Shown: in pieces, positions 34,278-44,902 of the stretch
How the letters are laid out: each line of letters begins with the position of its first letter
How positions within the stretch are numbered: the first letter of the stretch is position 1
Source: Effrenium voratum
Taxonomy: Eukaryota; Sar; Dinophyceae; Suessiales; Symbiodiniaceae
Assembly (NCBI GenBank): GCA_963377175.1
Contig: CAUJNA010000523.1
Span: 143,440 to 207,439 of the forward strand
Reading direction: 5' to 3'
DNA: 64,000 nucleotides
Made by a program: the position numbers and the translations under genes
Notes under the pieces: generated by a model
Database searches by the model: none
What the model saw: the letters and a program-made list of their open reading frames with translations, nothing else
What the model was told of the DNA's origin: nothing

Positions 34278-35003
34278 ATGCCCAAAACAGTTGGGGTGGT
34301 GTACACTCGAACAAGCAGTGATGGAAAGAAAGTGACTGGCTCAGTGAAGCGTCAATCCACTGCTGCTGGGGCCGCTGCGAAAAAGGAAGCCGCAGATGTG
34401 AAGCTCAAGGTGTCCGAGATCATCAGTGGAAGCCTGCCATACGAGCAGCGCAAGGAGCTCCGGGGCTTGTTGGAGAGGACACACCCCAAGCTTTCAAGCC
34501 AGGATGGAACCACCAAGGTGAAAGTGTTCCTGGAAAGCGCTCGCGCACTTGCACGCTCACAACTGGTGGCCGAGCAAGCCTACGCAGTCAGCAAAAAGAA
34601 CAATGTCGAGCTGGTCTGCCAGGATGTTCCACACCTCTTCACTCACGACCCCACTCCAGCGCAGTCCTTCCTACGCAAGATACACTGCGCGGCGCAGGAA
34701 TTTAATCGCGACCTGGTGGTCTATCACCTGAAGCAAGGCCTCATGGAAAAAGCGAAGACAAGCAAAAGGAAAACACAGAAGGGGGCCGTCAAGGTCAATG
34801 GAGCAAAATCAATTCTTGAGCGCTGCAAGGTGACAAGCTCCAAGCTGAACCAGATCAAAGTGCTCAAGGCCCAGCGGGACAAGGGCGCCTTCGGATGGAG
34901 GCCACTGGCCGAAAAGGTGTCCAAGGTGCTTGGCTGGACCCCAGCTATGGCGCCTGAGACAGTGAGGCGCCTGTGTGGAGACATCAAGAAGATCAAGAAC
35001 TGA
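34278..35003 (+). CDS. basic 241-residue protein of unknown function
   Basis: Start at ATG 34278 (MPKTVGVVYTRTSSDGKK). The open frame extends further upstream but only through a short repeat (AGCTTGGCACTTGCAAC) and an 8-bp minisatellite, so the later ATG is preferred; a GTGGTCAG acceptor lies just before it. The protein is Lys/Arg-rich: a KKEAADVKLKVSEI helix, an RKELRGLLERTHPKL segment, a middle LFTHDPTPAQSFLRK, a very basic KAKTSKRKTQKGAVK stretch, and a C-terminal RRLCGDIKKIKN. No domain recognised; composition suggests a nuclear, nucleic-acid-binding protein (inference). It is the only plus-strand gene of the centre and starts 170 bp inside the left arm edge. Confidence 0.6.
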   Translation: MPKTVGVVYTRTSSDGKKVTGSVKRQSTAAGAAAKKEAADVKLKVSEIISGSLPYEQRKELRGLLERTHPKLSSQDGTTKVKVFLESARALARSQLVAEQAYAVSKKNNVELVCQDVPHLFTHDPTPAQSFLRKIHCAAQEFNRDLVVYHLKQGLMEKAKTSKRKTQKGAVKVNGAKSILERCKVTSSKLNQIKVLKAQRDKGAFGWRPLAEKVSKVLGWTPAMAPETVRRLCGDIKKIKN

Positions 35004-35818
35004 GTGCTCCAGTGACTCTAGTGGCTCTAGTGGTTGCGTGTCTGCAGCTGAGTGGCTAGTAGCTCTAGCTCTGTGTTTTTTCCATTGTTTTACAGCCGGG
35101 CCTCCGTCAATGGCACTGCGCTTGAAAAGGGACTTTTGCAAGTGTCAGCTTGCAACGCATGCCCTCTGCTCCAGCAGCCCTCTCCCTGCGCACTGTCCCC
35201 AAAGGAGCCGCGCCTCCACGTCCTTCCCTCCAAATGATGGCTCGGGCCTCAGAAAGACAAGGAGCTCCAATCCCAGGGAGCCATATAGTGGGGGCTCAAG
35301 GCTTTGCACGCTAGCTATGTGTCAACTGAGCTCGCACTTTTGCCACGCAGCTGCTGGTCACTTCACAATGGCGGCTGGCCGCTTCATACTGCCAGCTGGT
35401 CGCTTCATGACAGGCGCTGGTCGCTTCAAGCGCTTCGAGGATTTTGGTGCTGTCTCCTGACCAGTGGCCTGGCTCTGCAGCAAACTCTCGGACTCATCTT
35501 GCTTCTGGAGGGAGCGCTCAACCTTGGCAGCAATATCTTGCTCCCTCGCAGAGAGGGTGCCCTGGATGACAATTGACTTTGATGTGCTCCCAGAGCTGGA
35601 ATGAGCTGTCAGAGACGCCTAGAGCACTAGCTGAGGAGAAAATGGCTGCGTAGCACTTCAACGGCTCAGAGTCAAGCTGCATGCTCCTCCGCAACAAGTT
35701 TGCCTGCGCATGTGCATGTGCCCTCTTTTGAGCCTTTTGTTGCACTGCCTTGGGTTTTGGTGCTGCCGCTGCCATCAAAACTGCCCAGCACCACTGGAGA
35801 ACTAGGCTACTGAAGCAC

Positions 35819-37539
35819 TCAGAGCTTGTACGTCTCGCCTTCCTTCAGCTGGAAGCAGCTGGTGAAGTGCACAGCTGGCAGCCCTTGCTTCAAGCCCTTG
35901 GTGCTCACATTGTACTTCAGTGTGTTGATGACCTCAAGGTTCTGGAGCTTGGAGAGGTTGGCGTAGGTGGACAGCATGTCAGTGGCCACCACTCCCTTCA
36001 GTCCAGTAAGAGGCTTTGTGTCTGGCACTAAAACGATGTCCTCCAGGGGTGTGACCTTGTACTTCTGCGTGCCCTGCGCCTGGTCCACATGCTTGTGCTT
36101 GAAGATCTGGGAGACTGCAAGGCGGTGACCAGCCAGGCAGGTCAGGGCAGCGTCCACTGTGATGGGGAACTTCGGGATTTCTTTGTCCGGCTGGGGTGGC
36201 TCAAGGGCCAGTGTGACTCGAGAGCTTTCTGAAAGCTCGGCTGGCACATGCTGGGACCCTGCAGCTTGCTTCTCCTCTTGGCAACTGCCCCAACCTTGAA
36301 GCTGCCCTTGACCCAGAACAAGGTCTCGGAGCTGGACGTGGATCCATCCTTGAGGGCCTTGAGGAACAGCTCGCCATTTGGATGGAGCAGCACCTGCCAC
36401 TCGCTGGAGGCCACCCCAGTCTGCAGCAGCCCATCTGGCGCTGTGACAGGTGTCAGCTTGACAGCTGGGCGGGCACCTTCCGTCTGAGGGTCAGCCTTGC
36501 GCTTGTTGGGTGTGTCTGGATCATAGGCAAATCCACTGGGACAAAACTCATTGTCATGTAGCTGCCGCATGCGTGCCCATGTCAATGTGGCATCCTGGGG
36601 GCTAGCTGGATCCGGAACGCTGGCATTCCCCAGTGCCTCGGCCTGGCGGATGGTTGGGACTTTCAGCGGCAGCTCCAGGTTGGCACGTGGAAAGGTCAGC
36701 TCGAAGTCCTTTGGATCGTGCTCTGGGCGAGCTCCTGGCTTGCTGCCCGCTTTGTCCTGCACGTCTGGGATGGCAACTCCAGTGTCCACACGGTAGGTCT
36801 TCTGCCGCAGCCTTTGCTTGAGCATGGCACAGGCGCTGGACGCCACATTCTCCTGGACCACTTCCCTCACAGGGCTTTGGGGAGAAGTAGTGGCTTGGAA
36901 AAGACACAGAACCTTATGTTGTTGAGACAGCCTGCCTGGTCAGCTTCTTCTCGTGCCACCAGGCCACCCCAATGTAGGCCACTCTGGGGACGCCCGCCTT
37001 CTCCTGGCAATTCAGGCTGATGCAGCTGGCGACAGGCTGGTCGTCTAGCATGAAGCAGTCAGCCACCTGCACGCGGCTCTGATCTGTGAGGATGGAATTG
37101 GCAGCCAGAGCCTCAATGATGCAGCTGTGCAGCACTGAACCACTGAACCACTGAAGCATTTCAGTAGCTTGGTTGCGGTGCACATTGCCACTCCCATCAA
37201 AGCCCAGGGGAACCCTCCAATTCTTGAAGTCCCGTCGCTCCATGGACTGCAGGAATGTGGGGAAGGCCCCTCTCTTCATCAGGGTGCTGTTGCCAAAGAT
37301 GTGGTTGTACACGTGGGTCTTGTTGCGTGCGCGCACAGACTCTGACAGCACAAGCCAAACCTCCCAGCCCAGCTCACGGTCAGGCGAGTAGAAGGTGGCA
37401 GCATCCCAGGTGGCGTGGACCTTGCGCACCAGGAGCTTGTGCTGGGGCTTCACAAGTTCGGCATGCCAGCGGTCAATGTGCTGCTGGATGCTCTCAAGCC
37501 GCTGATCACCAGTGGCTTCGCCTTTGCCATACATTGGCT
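35819..37539 (-). CDS. 3'-terminal exons of an unrecognised multi-exon gene
   Basis: Three minus-strand exons join in frame across two short introns. Exon about 37539-36945 (YGKGEATGDQRLESIQQHID ... CISLNCQEKAGVPRVAYIGV) is joined by a 70-nt GC-AG intron (36944-36875) to exon 36874-36258 (PVREVVQENVASSACAMLKQ ... SGFAYDPDTPNKRK). That is joined by a 77-nt GT-AG intron (36257-36181) to exon 36180-35819 (EIPKFPITVDAALTCLAGHR ... LKEGETYKL, stop). The first exon is interrupted near 37140-37160 by CCACTGAA units, probably another intron. The protein is alpha/beta-like in composition with no motif I recognise. Confidence 0.6.
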
Positions 37540-37571
37540 GGCACGGCGGGATCCTGGCGCACTGGCAGGAA

Positions 37572-39340
37572 TCAGTGAATGTGCAACAGCTGAATGGGCA
37601 ACAGCTGCATGATGGGAACTATCAACAAAGAAAAACGCTGTGCCAAACAAGGCCCAAGTGGCACAATGTGGATGGTCATCTGGGGATCAGAGCTGCACGA
37701 GAGGGCAATGTGTTGGACCACAGGGCCAATGTGCTTTGACGCATCAACGCCAGCTTTTGGGATGTTCCATTCGCAGACCACTGGAACATCTGCGCGCGCG
37801 AGGGGGGTGAGAGCGTCTGCCACCAGCTGGCGGTGGCTGGCCACCAGGCGCATGGCCGCCGCAATGTCACTGGCCTCGTGGACCTGGTAAAAAGCCAGGC
37901 TGTGCGTGGACCAGGCTTCTTCCAGCTTCTCCTCTTGCCGAGCAGTTTGCGTGTTCCAGTCGCTGAGCTCGAAGTCTTCAAATGCTTTGAGCCTTTGCAG
38001 GTGTGTGCGCCAGGCCTTCTGCTCATGAGTCAGCTGACGATGCATCTTGAGCAGAGCCTCACACTTCTGCTGGGAGGTGGCGTCGTTCAGGAAATCACGG
38101 GATGGAGCACTGGAGTCCTGGACCACAAAAACAAAGTCCTTCGCCTTGAACTCTTTTCTCTTGGCAGTGACTGCACCTATCAGCTTCTGGTCGAGCAGCC
38201 CGGCATCCCACTGGAGGATCAGCTCCTTGTAGCCATCTGCACCAAGGGAGCTCTGGAAAAAGCCGTCGAAGTGCGCCATGGCCTGCGCCATCCAGTAGAC
38301 CTCAAGCTCCTGGCCGTTGTCCCTGAAGGCTGCTGCCCCAGCCTGGGATTTGATGGCAGGAATCTGTCCAGCCTCGATCACCTGACGGACCTTGTAGTCC
38401 CACTTGCCCGCCACCCTCTTGGCCCACACCGCCACCTTGGCCCAGGAGTGAGCGTGGACGGCGTGCCACGTTGGATTCTCTTCCTGCTTCCTCAGGTGTT
38501 TGATGGCCCCTTGAACACCAGAGCCAGCCAGCCGACACAAATGTTGACATGGAATTGGAAACTGCCAATCACTGACAAGTGGCACAGGGTTGGGGTAACT
38601 CACGCGCAGGAACTCCTTCGTGAGAAGGTTCAGCGGAAAGGCAGTATGCTGCGGCGCCTCCGTCTGGTGGGCCGCCGCAATCACCTTCCTTGTCTCTTCC
38701 CCTGCAGCGTCAAGGAAGAGGATTGCAGAGGTCTCCTCTGTGGACAGCCGAGCCTTTTGCACTGACAGCTTGTTTTGCTCTGCAATCAGTGCTCGTAGCT
38801 GCTGCTCCCTCGACCTGGCTGCCAGAACAAGATACTGGACAACTGGATTACTGGAACACTGGACCACTTGAACACTGGACCACTTGCAGGCAAGTAGCCC
38901 TCGGCCTGGCCCTCGCTTGCTCAAGATGCGCTGGTATACAAACCAGTGCTGAAAGGGCGAGGGCTGTGTGCGCTGGGCCGCGGCCCGCTTCTCGCCCAAG
39001 CTCTCCAGCATGTGAAGGTCCACATCTCCTTGAGGATGTGATGTAGAGTGTAGAACAAGAGACTTCATCAGCCGCAGCGCAAGATCCTTCTGGAGATCTG
39101 GGTCCGACTCAGCAGCGCGAAGCACGCCAAGCTTCTCAGCGAAAATTGCAAACATGTAGCAGGATGCAACTGTGGCTGCCCCTTGGGAAACCCCAACTGA
39201 GAAGTCGCCGACAGGACTTCCAGCGCCCACAGGTGACGGGTTCAAAGCGCACGGGAAAGTAAACAACACCTCAATGGGGAATTTGTGGGTCTCGTTGCCT
39301 CGCTTGAAGGTCATGATCTTCTGCAGGTTGTCCCGCCTTG
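37572..39340 (-). CDS. long exon block of the same unrecognised gene
   Basis: A continuous minus-strand frame of about 580 codons from PRRDNLQKIMTFKRGNETHK to VPVVCEWNIPKAGVDASKH. It contains a helical segment (REQQLRALIAEQNKLSVQKA), a Trp/Lys-rich middle (WAKVAVWAKRVAGKWDYK) and a charged helix (ARQEEKLEEAWSTHSLAFYQ). Around 38830-38890 the frame runs through the 8-bp minisatellite (KWSSVQVVQCSSNPVVQ), which is probably an unspliced intron read in frame. The final 30 or so residues before the stop at 37572 also look intronic. The family is unknown to me. Its position between the DUF7869-like gene and the terminal exons, on the same strand, suggests one transcription unit. Confidence 0.5.
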
Positions 39341-39359
39341 GCTTCGCAAAGGGGCGAGA

Positions 39360-39740
39360 TCAATCACTGTCTACACATGAATAACAGCCTAGCTGCACTG
39401 CATAGGACTGCACTGGGCCCTTCAGCTGGCTGTCCTCCAAGAAGCCAAGCTGTGTGATCTCCAGCTTGAATCGGCGAGGAGTGCCATCTGGCATTTCAAA
39501 ATCGGAAGGCACTGCATTGGTGAGGTCAGCAGCTGGCCGCAGTCCCAGGATGTTGCGGCACTCTTGCTGCAAAGTGGCCAGCTTGCCCTTGAGCTCCACC
39601 CGCGCCTCTGCAGTTGGGTACTCCGACTTCATCCAGTCGTGGACACTTGACCACTTGCCAGTCCCCATGGTCTGGCAGAGGTTGTCAAAAAGCGTGGCGT
39701 ACACATCATTCAGCTTGTCCTGGCACATTTGAGCAGGCAC
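39360..39740 (-). CDS. exon, unrecognised protein segment
   Basis: The minus-strand frame reads MCQDKLNDVYATLFDNLCQT ... GKWSSVHDWMKSEYPTAEAR ... FEMPDGTPRRFKLEITQL. Coding-like up to about 39440, after which it probably enters an intron. It lies between the DUF7869-like gene and the exon starting at 39340. Confidence 0.45.
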   Translation of the reverse strand: MPAQMCQDKLNDVYATLFDNLCQTMGTGKWSSVHDWMKSEYPTAEARVELKGKLATLQQECRNILGLRPAADLTNAVPSDFEMPDGTPRRFKLEITQLGFLEDSQLKGPVQSYAVQLGCYSCVDSD

Positions 39741-40099
39741 CTACCTCGCACTGACCTAGCCCCCAGTCCTGCAAGGTGGCCATGAGGCACTGGACCACAG
39801 GAACACTGGAGCTGGAGCAGGAACACTGGAGCTGGAGCTTGAGACAAAAAATGGGCTGTGAGCAGGCTGACGTGAATTCTGCACATGATGGTGGCCCAAT
39901 GGCACGCAAGGCTGCTTTACAAGCACTTTGTTCAGCTGTGGCTCGCAGCCCCTCTGCAAGCGTTGGTTTGGAGAGCTAAACAGGCTAATGAATCTGTGCC
40001 ACAAGCTCCCAAGTTCTGTCTGGCAAGTGCGGAAAATACGCATTGCTGCTGGGCAGCACTGGGCCTTGACTGTTTGCACGACCCTGCTGCCTCCCCAGC

Positions 40100-42620
40100 C
40101 ACTGGAACTGCACGCACTCATAGCTCCGGCTGTACACAGCTGCTTTGAGTGCATCCCCTGCCTGTGGCAAATTGTACTTTTTCTGGCAAAGTGTGGCCAG
40201 TCTCAAAAAGCTCTTAATCTGGTCCTCACTTAACTCTTTCCTTGCGTGCACCTCGCGAGGCTGTGAGCCAGCGATTCTTGCACCACGTCCAGGCGGTAAG
40301 GCCAACACTGGCGCCTGCTGAAGGCAAGTGTCGCGAACAAAAGCTTTGACACAAATGTAAACACCTTCAGCTTGGACCTGCTCCTCCATGAGGCTCTTGT
40401 AAGGCGCCAGCAGCTTGTTCCCATTCATGACCATGAAGCAGTGTGGGGATGGCACGCCATGACGGGTCTGGAATGCCCCTGACAAATCCTCAGACATGCG
40501 AGATGCCAACAGCAGCCCTCCAAGCAAGCTGAGGGCGGGGCAACACTGAGTGGCCGAAGCCAGCTGGTGTAGTTGTGGATTGCAGAGACCATGCTCGAGG
40601 ACATCACCTCGCCCTTGTTCTCCACTCGTGGCTGCAGCTTGCCCTGAATGATCTCCAGCATTTGCTCGGGGCTCTGCCAGACTGGGGCACCTGCAAGGAT
40701 GGCCTGCAGTCAGGGGACAAGCTCAGCCTTTTCCCACAACGAATTGCGCTGCATGGTGGGGTGAACTCAGGGGCGCACCTTCACTATGGCAAAAAGCTGG
40801 TCCACGTCTTCGTGGGTGTGGCCAACCATGAGGTGGAACAAGCAAATGGTAGCGAAGTACTTGTGGGCAACAAGAAAGCACAAGTAAAGGAGAGTGTTCT
40901 GGTTCTTGGCCTGTGCAGTGGTATTGTCAGCAACCAGCACAAGATGCTGGGGAACCACTCGACCACTAGAGCGACTGGAGTGAAAAATTTTCTCCAGCAC
41001 CCGGGTGACCACTTCGCAGTAGTGGTCCTGGGTGCGCAGACTCGCCAACCAACAGTGGCATGAACGCGCACGCAATGCACAGGTGCTGCCAAGGCGCAGC
41101 TCCGTGGTGCTCACTCTCTGAGCATGCAAACATGAAGGTCCCCCATCCATGCGCCAGAGCAGCTGTCAGGACCAGCTTTTCTGTCTCTTTCGATGGGCGG
41201 TCGTACCCCAAGTGAGGCCACGTTGTGCCAAACTTCCCCATTGAGTCAATGATGATTGTCAGGACAGAGTCATCATGGCAGCTTGACCACCTCAGACTCC
41301 AGTACATGGAGCGGTCCAGGTACTGCTGCCGCAGGTGCTCGCGAAGGTCCCTGGCAGCACGGATCTTGACCCCCCAGTCCTCTCGAGGGTTCCTCAGGAG
41401 GAGGTGCAGGTCAAAGCAGACCTTGCACTGCCCATGCTGGCTGGTCTTCCGCATGAGCAGCACAAACTTCCAGTGGCTCTTGTACCTCTTGCAGAAGGTG
41501 TCATAGCTGGGGGGGGGGCCAACATCTGGCCTGGCAGCCTGCAGAGTCTCCCACTCTGCTGTCATCTGCCAGTACAGGTCCACAAGCCTGCAATGGGCGT
41601 GTGTTTTCAGTGCCCATTCTTGGGACAGTGGGATCCTGAAAGTAACTGGCCATGTCTGGGACTATTTTGCAAAACACCCGCGAGCCTGCAGTGCTGGATG
41701 CGCCGAACAGGCAGCCCCAAAACTTGAGCTGATGCCGCCAGTGTTAGCGGCGGGGTTTGTAGCCAGTCGAAGCTCCACTCATCCCAGGGCTCTATGGATG
41801 CCAGGCTTGACTTGGTGACTGCGTTCTTCTTCCCTGACTGGACCACTGAAGCCACTGGAGCACTGGAGGCGCCAGGCAGCTTCTTGACCACATCGCCTGC
41901 TTGCATGAAAATGGCTGGGAAGACCTGCTCTTCCTCAGGCATTGGCTCTGCTGCAGAGGAGTGCAGTTGCCGGAAAAAGGTATCAACCTTCATGGTCTGG
42001 ACTGCAGGGCGGAGGGCAGGTTCCAGGCACTTTCCAAGGCGAGACTTGCGCATGTCAGGTGTCCCGGCAATCATTTTGCGCAGGGTGCGCTGGCTGCAGC
42101 CAATAACTTGGCAAAAGCGCCGGACACACACCTGTGTCTCAGCAATGAGCCATGTGGCCCTGGTGTCCATCTGCTGCTGACAGACTGGAGCACTGGCGCA
42201 GCCATCTCCGAGACTGCTGTAGTACGCGCATCGGAGCAGGTGGCTTCGTTCTTGTGGCAAGAGATCCCAGAATTGTCGCAAGAACTTTGCACACTTCTCA
42301 AATGGCAGGGCAGAGGGCTGGCAGCCTGGCCGGGCACACGCTCTGCGCGGACACTTGCTGCCAACAACACTGTGGATGCGCTCTGGCGAAACTCCATTTT
42401 GCTCATACATGTTTGCTGGCTCGTTGTTCCGCCCTGACATCGCGCCAACAATAGCAGCCTCAGGGGCCACCTTTCGTGACTGGGGCCTGGCTGGCTCACT
42501 GCAATGTTGCCAGGGATCTACATCCTCAGCTGCAAGCACAAGGGCCATCTGGCTCCACTTTCTCTTCCTAGCAGGCTTGTCGCAGTTGGCCCACGGGTCC
42601 CCCCATGGGTCAGTCTCCAT
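40100..42620 (-). CDS. DUF7869-like transposase-type protein, spliced
   Basis: From METDPWGDPWANC at 42620 the minus strand encodes a Cys-rich N-terminal part, a helical VCVRRFCQVIGCSQRTLRKM segment, FFRQLH.S and MPEEEQV. It then encodes CKVCFDLHLL, the first acidic motif LTIIIDSMGKF, the second motif LVLVADNTTAQAKNQ, and GHTHEDVDQLFA. The D / DN.....KN / GHTHED.DQ series is diagnostic of DUF7869-type, RNase-H-like transposase-related proteins abundant in dinoflagellates. Frames connect through introns 41100-41028 (73 nt, GC-AG), 40778-40704 (75 nt, GT-AG) and 40546-40479 (68 nt, GT-AG); a further intron lies near 41690-41584. After splicing, WLRPL joins RAFQTRHGVPSPHCF. The 3' end is unresolved (last convincing residues QAGDALKA near 40140). 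Activity is inferred, not shown. Confidence 0.7.
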
Positions 42621-42629
42621 GGCCGGTGC

Positions 42630-43480
42630 AAATGGCCTTGGAGCCTTTCAGCAGCCTCTGGAGCCAAAACATATCCCGCAGCATGACAAGCTAACTGCAA
42701 TGGCACACGCATAAAGCTTCCTCATTTTCCTGCTCTGCCAACTGAAGTACTGGAGAGCTAGACTACTAGACCACCCCCTTCCACGGGTCATCTTCAAAGG
42801 AAGTCTCGCACTCGGCCCAAGGGTCCTGCTCAGGATCTGTGGGTCCGTCTGGGGCAGGAGCATCAGCCCAGGGATCATGGGCGTGCAGGGAGTCCAAACG
42901 CTGCGCCTTCTGGCACTTTGCCTTGCACGCCTTTGGCATGGGAGGCTGAGGGCAGTCCTGCCATGGGTCACCATGCTGGCTGGCCGCTGCAGATGGGCCC
43001 CATACATCTGGCGTTGCTGAGAGTGCTCTCTTTCCAGGCCGAAGTCCCTGCAAAGGATGCTTCCACGCACTGCGCCCTTGCCAGGCCTGGACAATTGCAG
43101 CTCCCATTCTGGGAGGGTACATGCCAGACTCTGCCATCAGTGGCTTCACACCTGTCTTTTGACTGCGGCCATCCTCAAGGTGTTTCGTGACCATGAGCTG
43201 GATATGCTGGCCAGTGCAGGTGCACTTCTGGCAGGCAGCCTCAAGCCAGGGGCCAGTGCAAACCAGCTTGTACTTCTTCATAATTTTGGGCTCTGCAGTT
43301 GTGTCGTAAGTGCAGCGGTCCGTGTAAAAGGTGTGTCCAAGCTGAAGGGTCTGCACCAGGCCTAACAGGGGCAATGGTAGAGCTGCAGCCAGCAACGCAA
43401 CACGGAGATGGACATGCCAATGTGCAGCCAGGACACTCAAGGTCACTGACAAGAATCGAAACATCATAGAGCCAGCTGGC
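42630..43480 (-). CDS. DPW-repeat exons downstream of the methyltransferase-like segment
   Basis: The minus-strand frame carries CQKCTCTGQHIQLMVTKHLE and YPPRMGAAIVQAW, then a low-complexity tail with repeated DPW motifs (DPWQDC, DPWADA, DPWAEC, DPWKG). The next exon (from 42620) opens with two more (DPWGDPWANC), so an intron between about 42770 and 42620, containing degenerate CTAGTAGT units, probably links them into one protein. DPW occurs in adaptor-binding tails of endocytic proteins, but nothing else supports that role here. Confidence 0.45.
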
Positions 43481-44011
43481 TGCTCCAGTAGGCTTGCACA
43501 TCTCGAGTTATGGCAACAATGTAGAAGAACATGGACATTCTGGCCATGATGTTGCCTAAGGCCAGGCAAAGCTCAGTGGAGGATAACTATGAGAAACTAC
43601 ATCTGCCGAGATGCCTTGCTGCACTGGCAAGTAATCATGGCGACCTTGGGGGCATCCAGCTGAACGGCCAGTCAAAGAGCTGCAGGCGAACACAAAGCTG
43701 CTGCAGTCAGGGGCCAGCATCAGCAAGCCCCCAACCTTCAATCTCATCACCAGCCGCAAAGCACTGAGGAAGCCTGTCTGCGTGGTGACTGAGGCATCCC
43801 CAGATTTCCAGTCAAAACCACGTCCTGTAAGCCCAGATTGCTCTCCGTATGTCACTAATGACTTGGCGGTGCTGAAGATCTCAGCAATGTCAAGGTCGCG
43901 CTGCAGGGCCTGTAGTTGCCCATCCCGGCAAATGCTGTCAATGGTGTAGCCAAAAAACGAGAGGGTGACCACTCTGCGCAATCTCTCCTTATCAGCCTCT
44001 GAGGCAGGCAT
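43480..44011 (-). pseudogene. cytosine-C5-methyltransferase-like segment, degenerate
   Basis: Start MPASEADKERLRRVVTL at 44011. LDIAEIFSTAKSL followed by GLTGRGFDW matches the position of methyltransferase motif I (usually FSG.G, here degenerate). MLAPDCSSF holds the motif IV cysteine (usually PPC), and after a 53-nt GT-AG intron (43624-43572) LALGNIMARMS leads to LLEQPAGSMM at the place of motif VI (usually ENV). The C5-methylase reading is by motif order and spacing. Related proteins ride on dinoflagellate retroelements. A one-base frameshift near 43495 separates ITRD from LLEQP with no room for an intron. The degenerate motif I and the frameshift suggest an inactive copy. Confidence 0.5.
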
Positions 44012-44242
44012 GGCAGCCTGTGGCGCACAAAATGCCTGGACCACTTGGACCACTGGAACACAGGCTGGGCTCTGCTTAGCAATGACGCGCGCATGCAAGT
44101 GAACCCTAGAAAGCTCCCTGCTTTTGCTGCCACAGCATCTATGCTCCCAAAAACTGGCTCTGGACCACATGGACCACTGGAGCAAAGCCCTACTGCGTGA
44201 CTAGCAAAGCCACACCAATGCCTCAGCAACTGGAAAAAACAC

Positions 44243-44902
44243 CTACTTCTTGCCTAGCTTTGAGCTAGCAATGACAGCCGCTTGAGCTTGGATTTCCATC
44301 TTGGGGGTGTCGTCCTTAACTCTCAGCTTCAGCTCAGTAAACAGCTCCCGAGCAAAACCATCTGTGCGAAGCTCAAGGGGGCAGGCTGTGTGGTAGTACT
44401 CCCGCAACGAGTCCCATAGGTTTCTCAAAGTTGTCCCTGTGGGGCGCTTCCGGCCTGCAAAGGTGGCGGGCCAGGACGCAGAGCTGTGGGCAGGAGGCTC
44501 AGGTCCTTCCACTGGGGTTGGGGGGCTGGGCTGTGTTGGCGCAATCTCTTTTTCAGGCTGCTCCTGCTCTCCAGCCTGCTCCTGCTCCTCTGGGCCATTG
44601 CCTGGGCTTGGGCTCTGGGCCTGTGGCTCGGCCAATGCTTCTGCTTTTGTTTTCTTCTTCAGTGGCGCCACAGCTGGACGCTTCATTGGCGGCTGGGCCC
44701 CCACATCAAAGCCTGCAGCAGCAGGTCGCTTCAGGGGAGGCTGTTGCAGCTGCTTCTCGCCTTTCTTGGCCCTGGCCTTTGCCTTCTTCTGGGTTTTGCT
44801 CTTGTCATACGAGAGCACTGGAGCCACTGGAGCCCCGGGAGTCACTGGAGAAGATGGCTCCTTCAAGTCAGGCTCTCGACTCTGGCTGCCAGCCACCTCC
44901 AC
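44243..44902 (-). CDS. Lys/Ala/Pro-rich exon with KRPAAA tracts
   Basis: The minus-strand frame begins with an SSPVTPGAPVAPV repeat-like segment, then KTQKKAKARAKKGEK, two LKRPAA / MKRPAV blocks and a Glu/Gln/Pro-rich linker. It ends in a more ordered part GRKRPTGTTLRNLWDSLREY ... LRTDGFARELFTELKL. The C-terminal 60 residues look like a folded domain; the rest is disordered and basic. It precedes the methyltransferase-like segment on the same strand with about 230 bp between, so it may be an upstream exon of that gene. Confidence 0.5.
   Translation of the reverse strand: MEVAGSQSREPDLKEPSSPVTPGAPVAPVLSYDKSKTQKKAKARAKKGEKQLQQPPLKRPAAAGFDVGAQPPMKRPAVAPLKKKTKAEALAEPQAQSPSPGNGPEEQEQAGEQEQPEKEIAPTQPSPPTPVEGPEPPAHSSASWPATFAGRKRPTGTTLRNLWDSLREYYHTACPLELRTDGFARELFTELKLRVKDDTPKMEIQAQAAVIASSKLGKK

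Noticed and set aside
36142..41583. Series of frameshifts suggesting dead genes
   Set aside because: Most breaks are explained by 68-77-nt GT-AG or GC-AG introns that restore motifs; only the break near 43495 remains a likely true frameshift.
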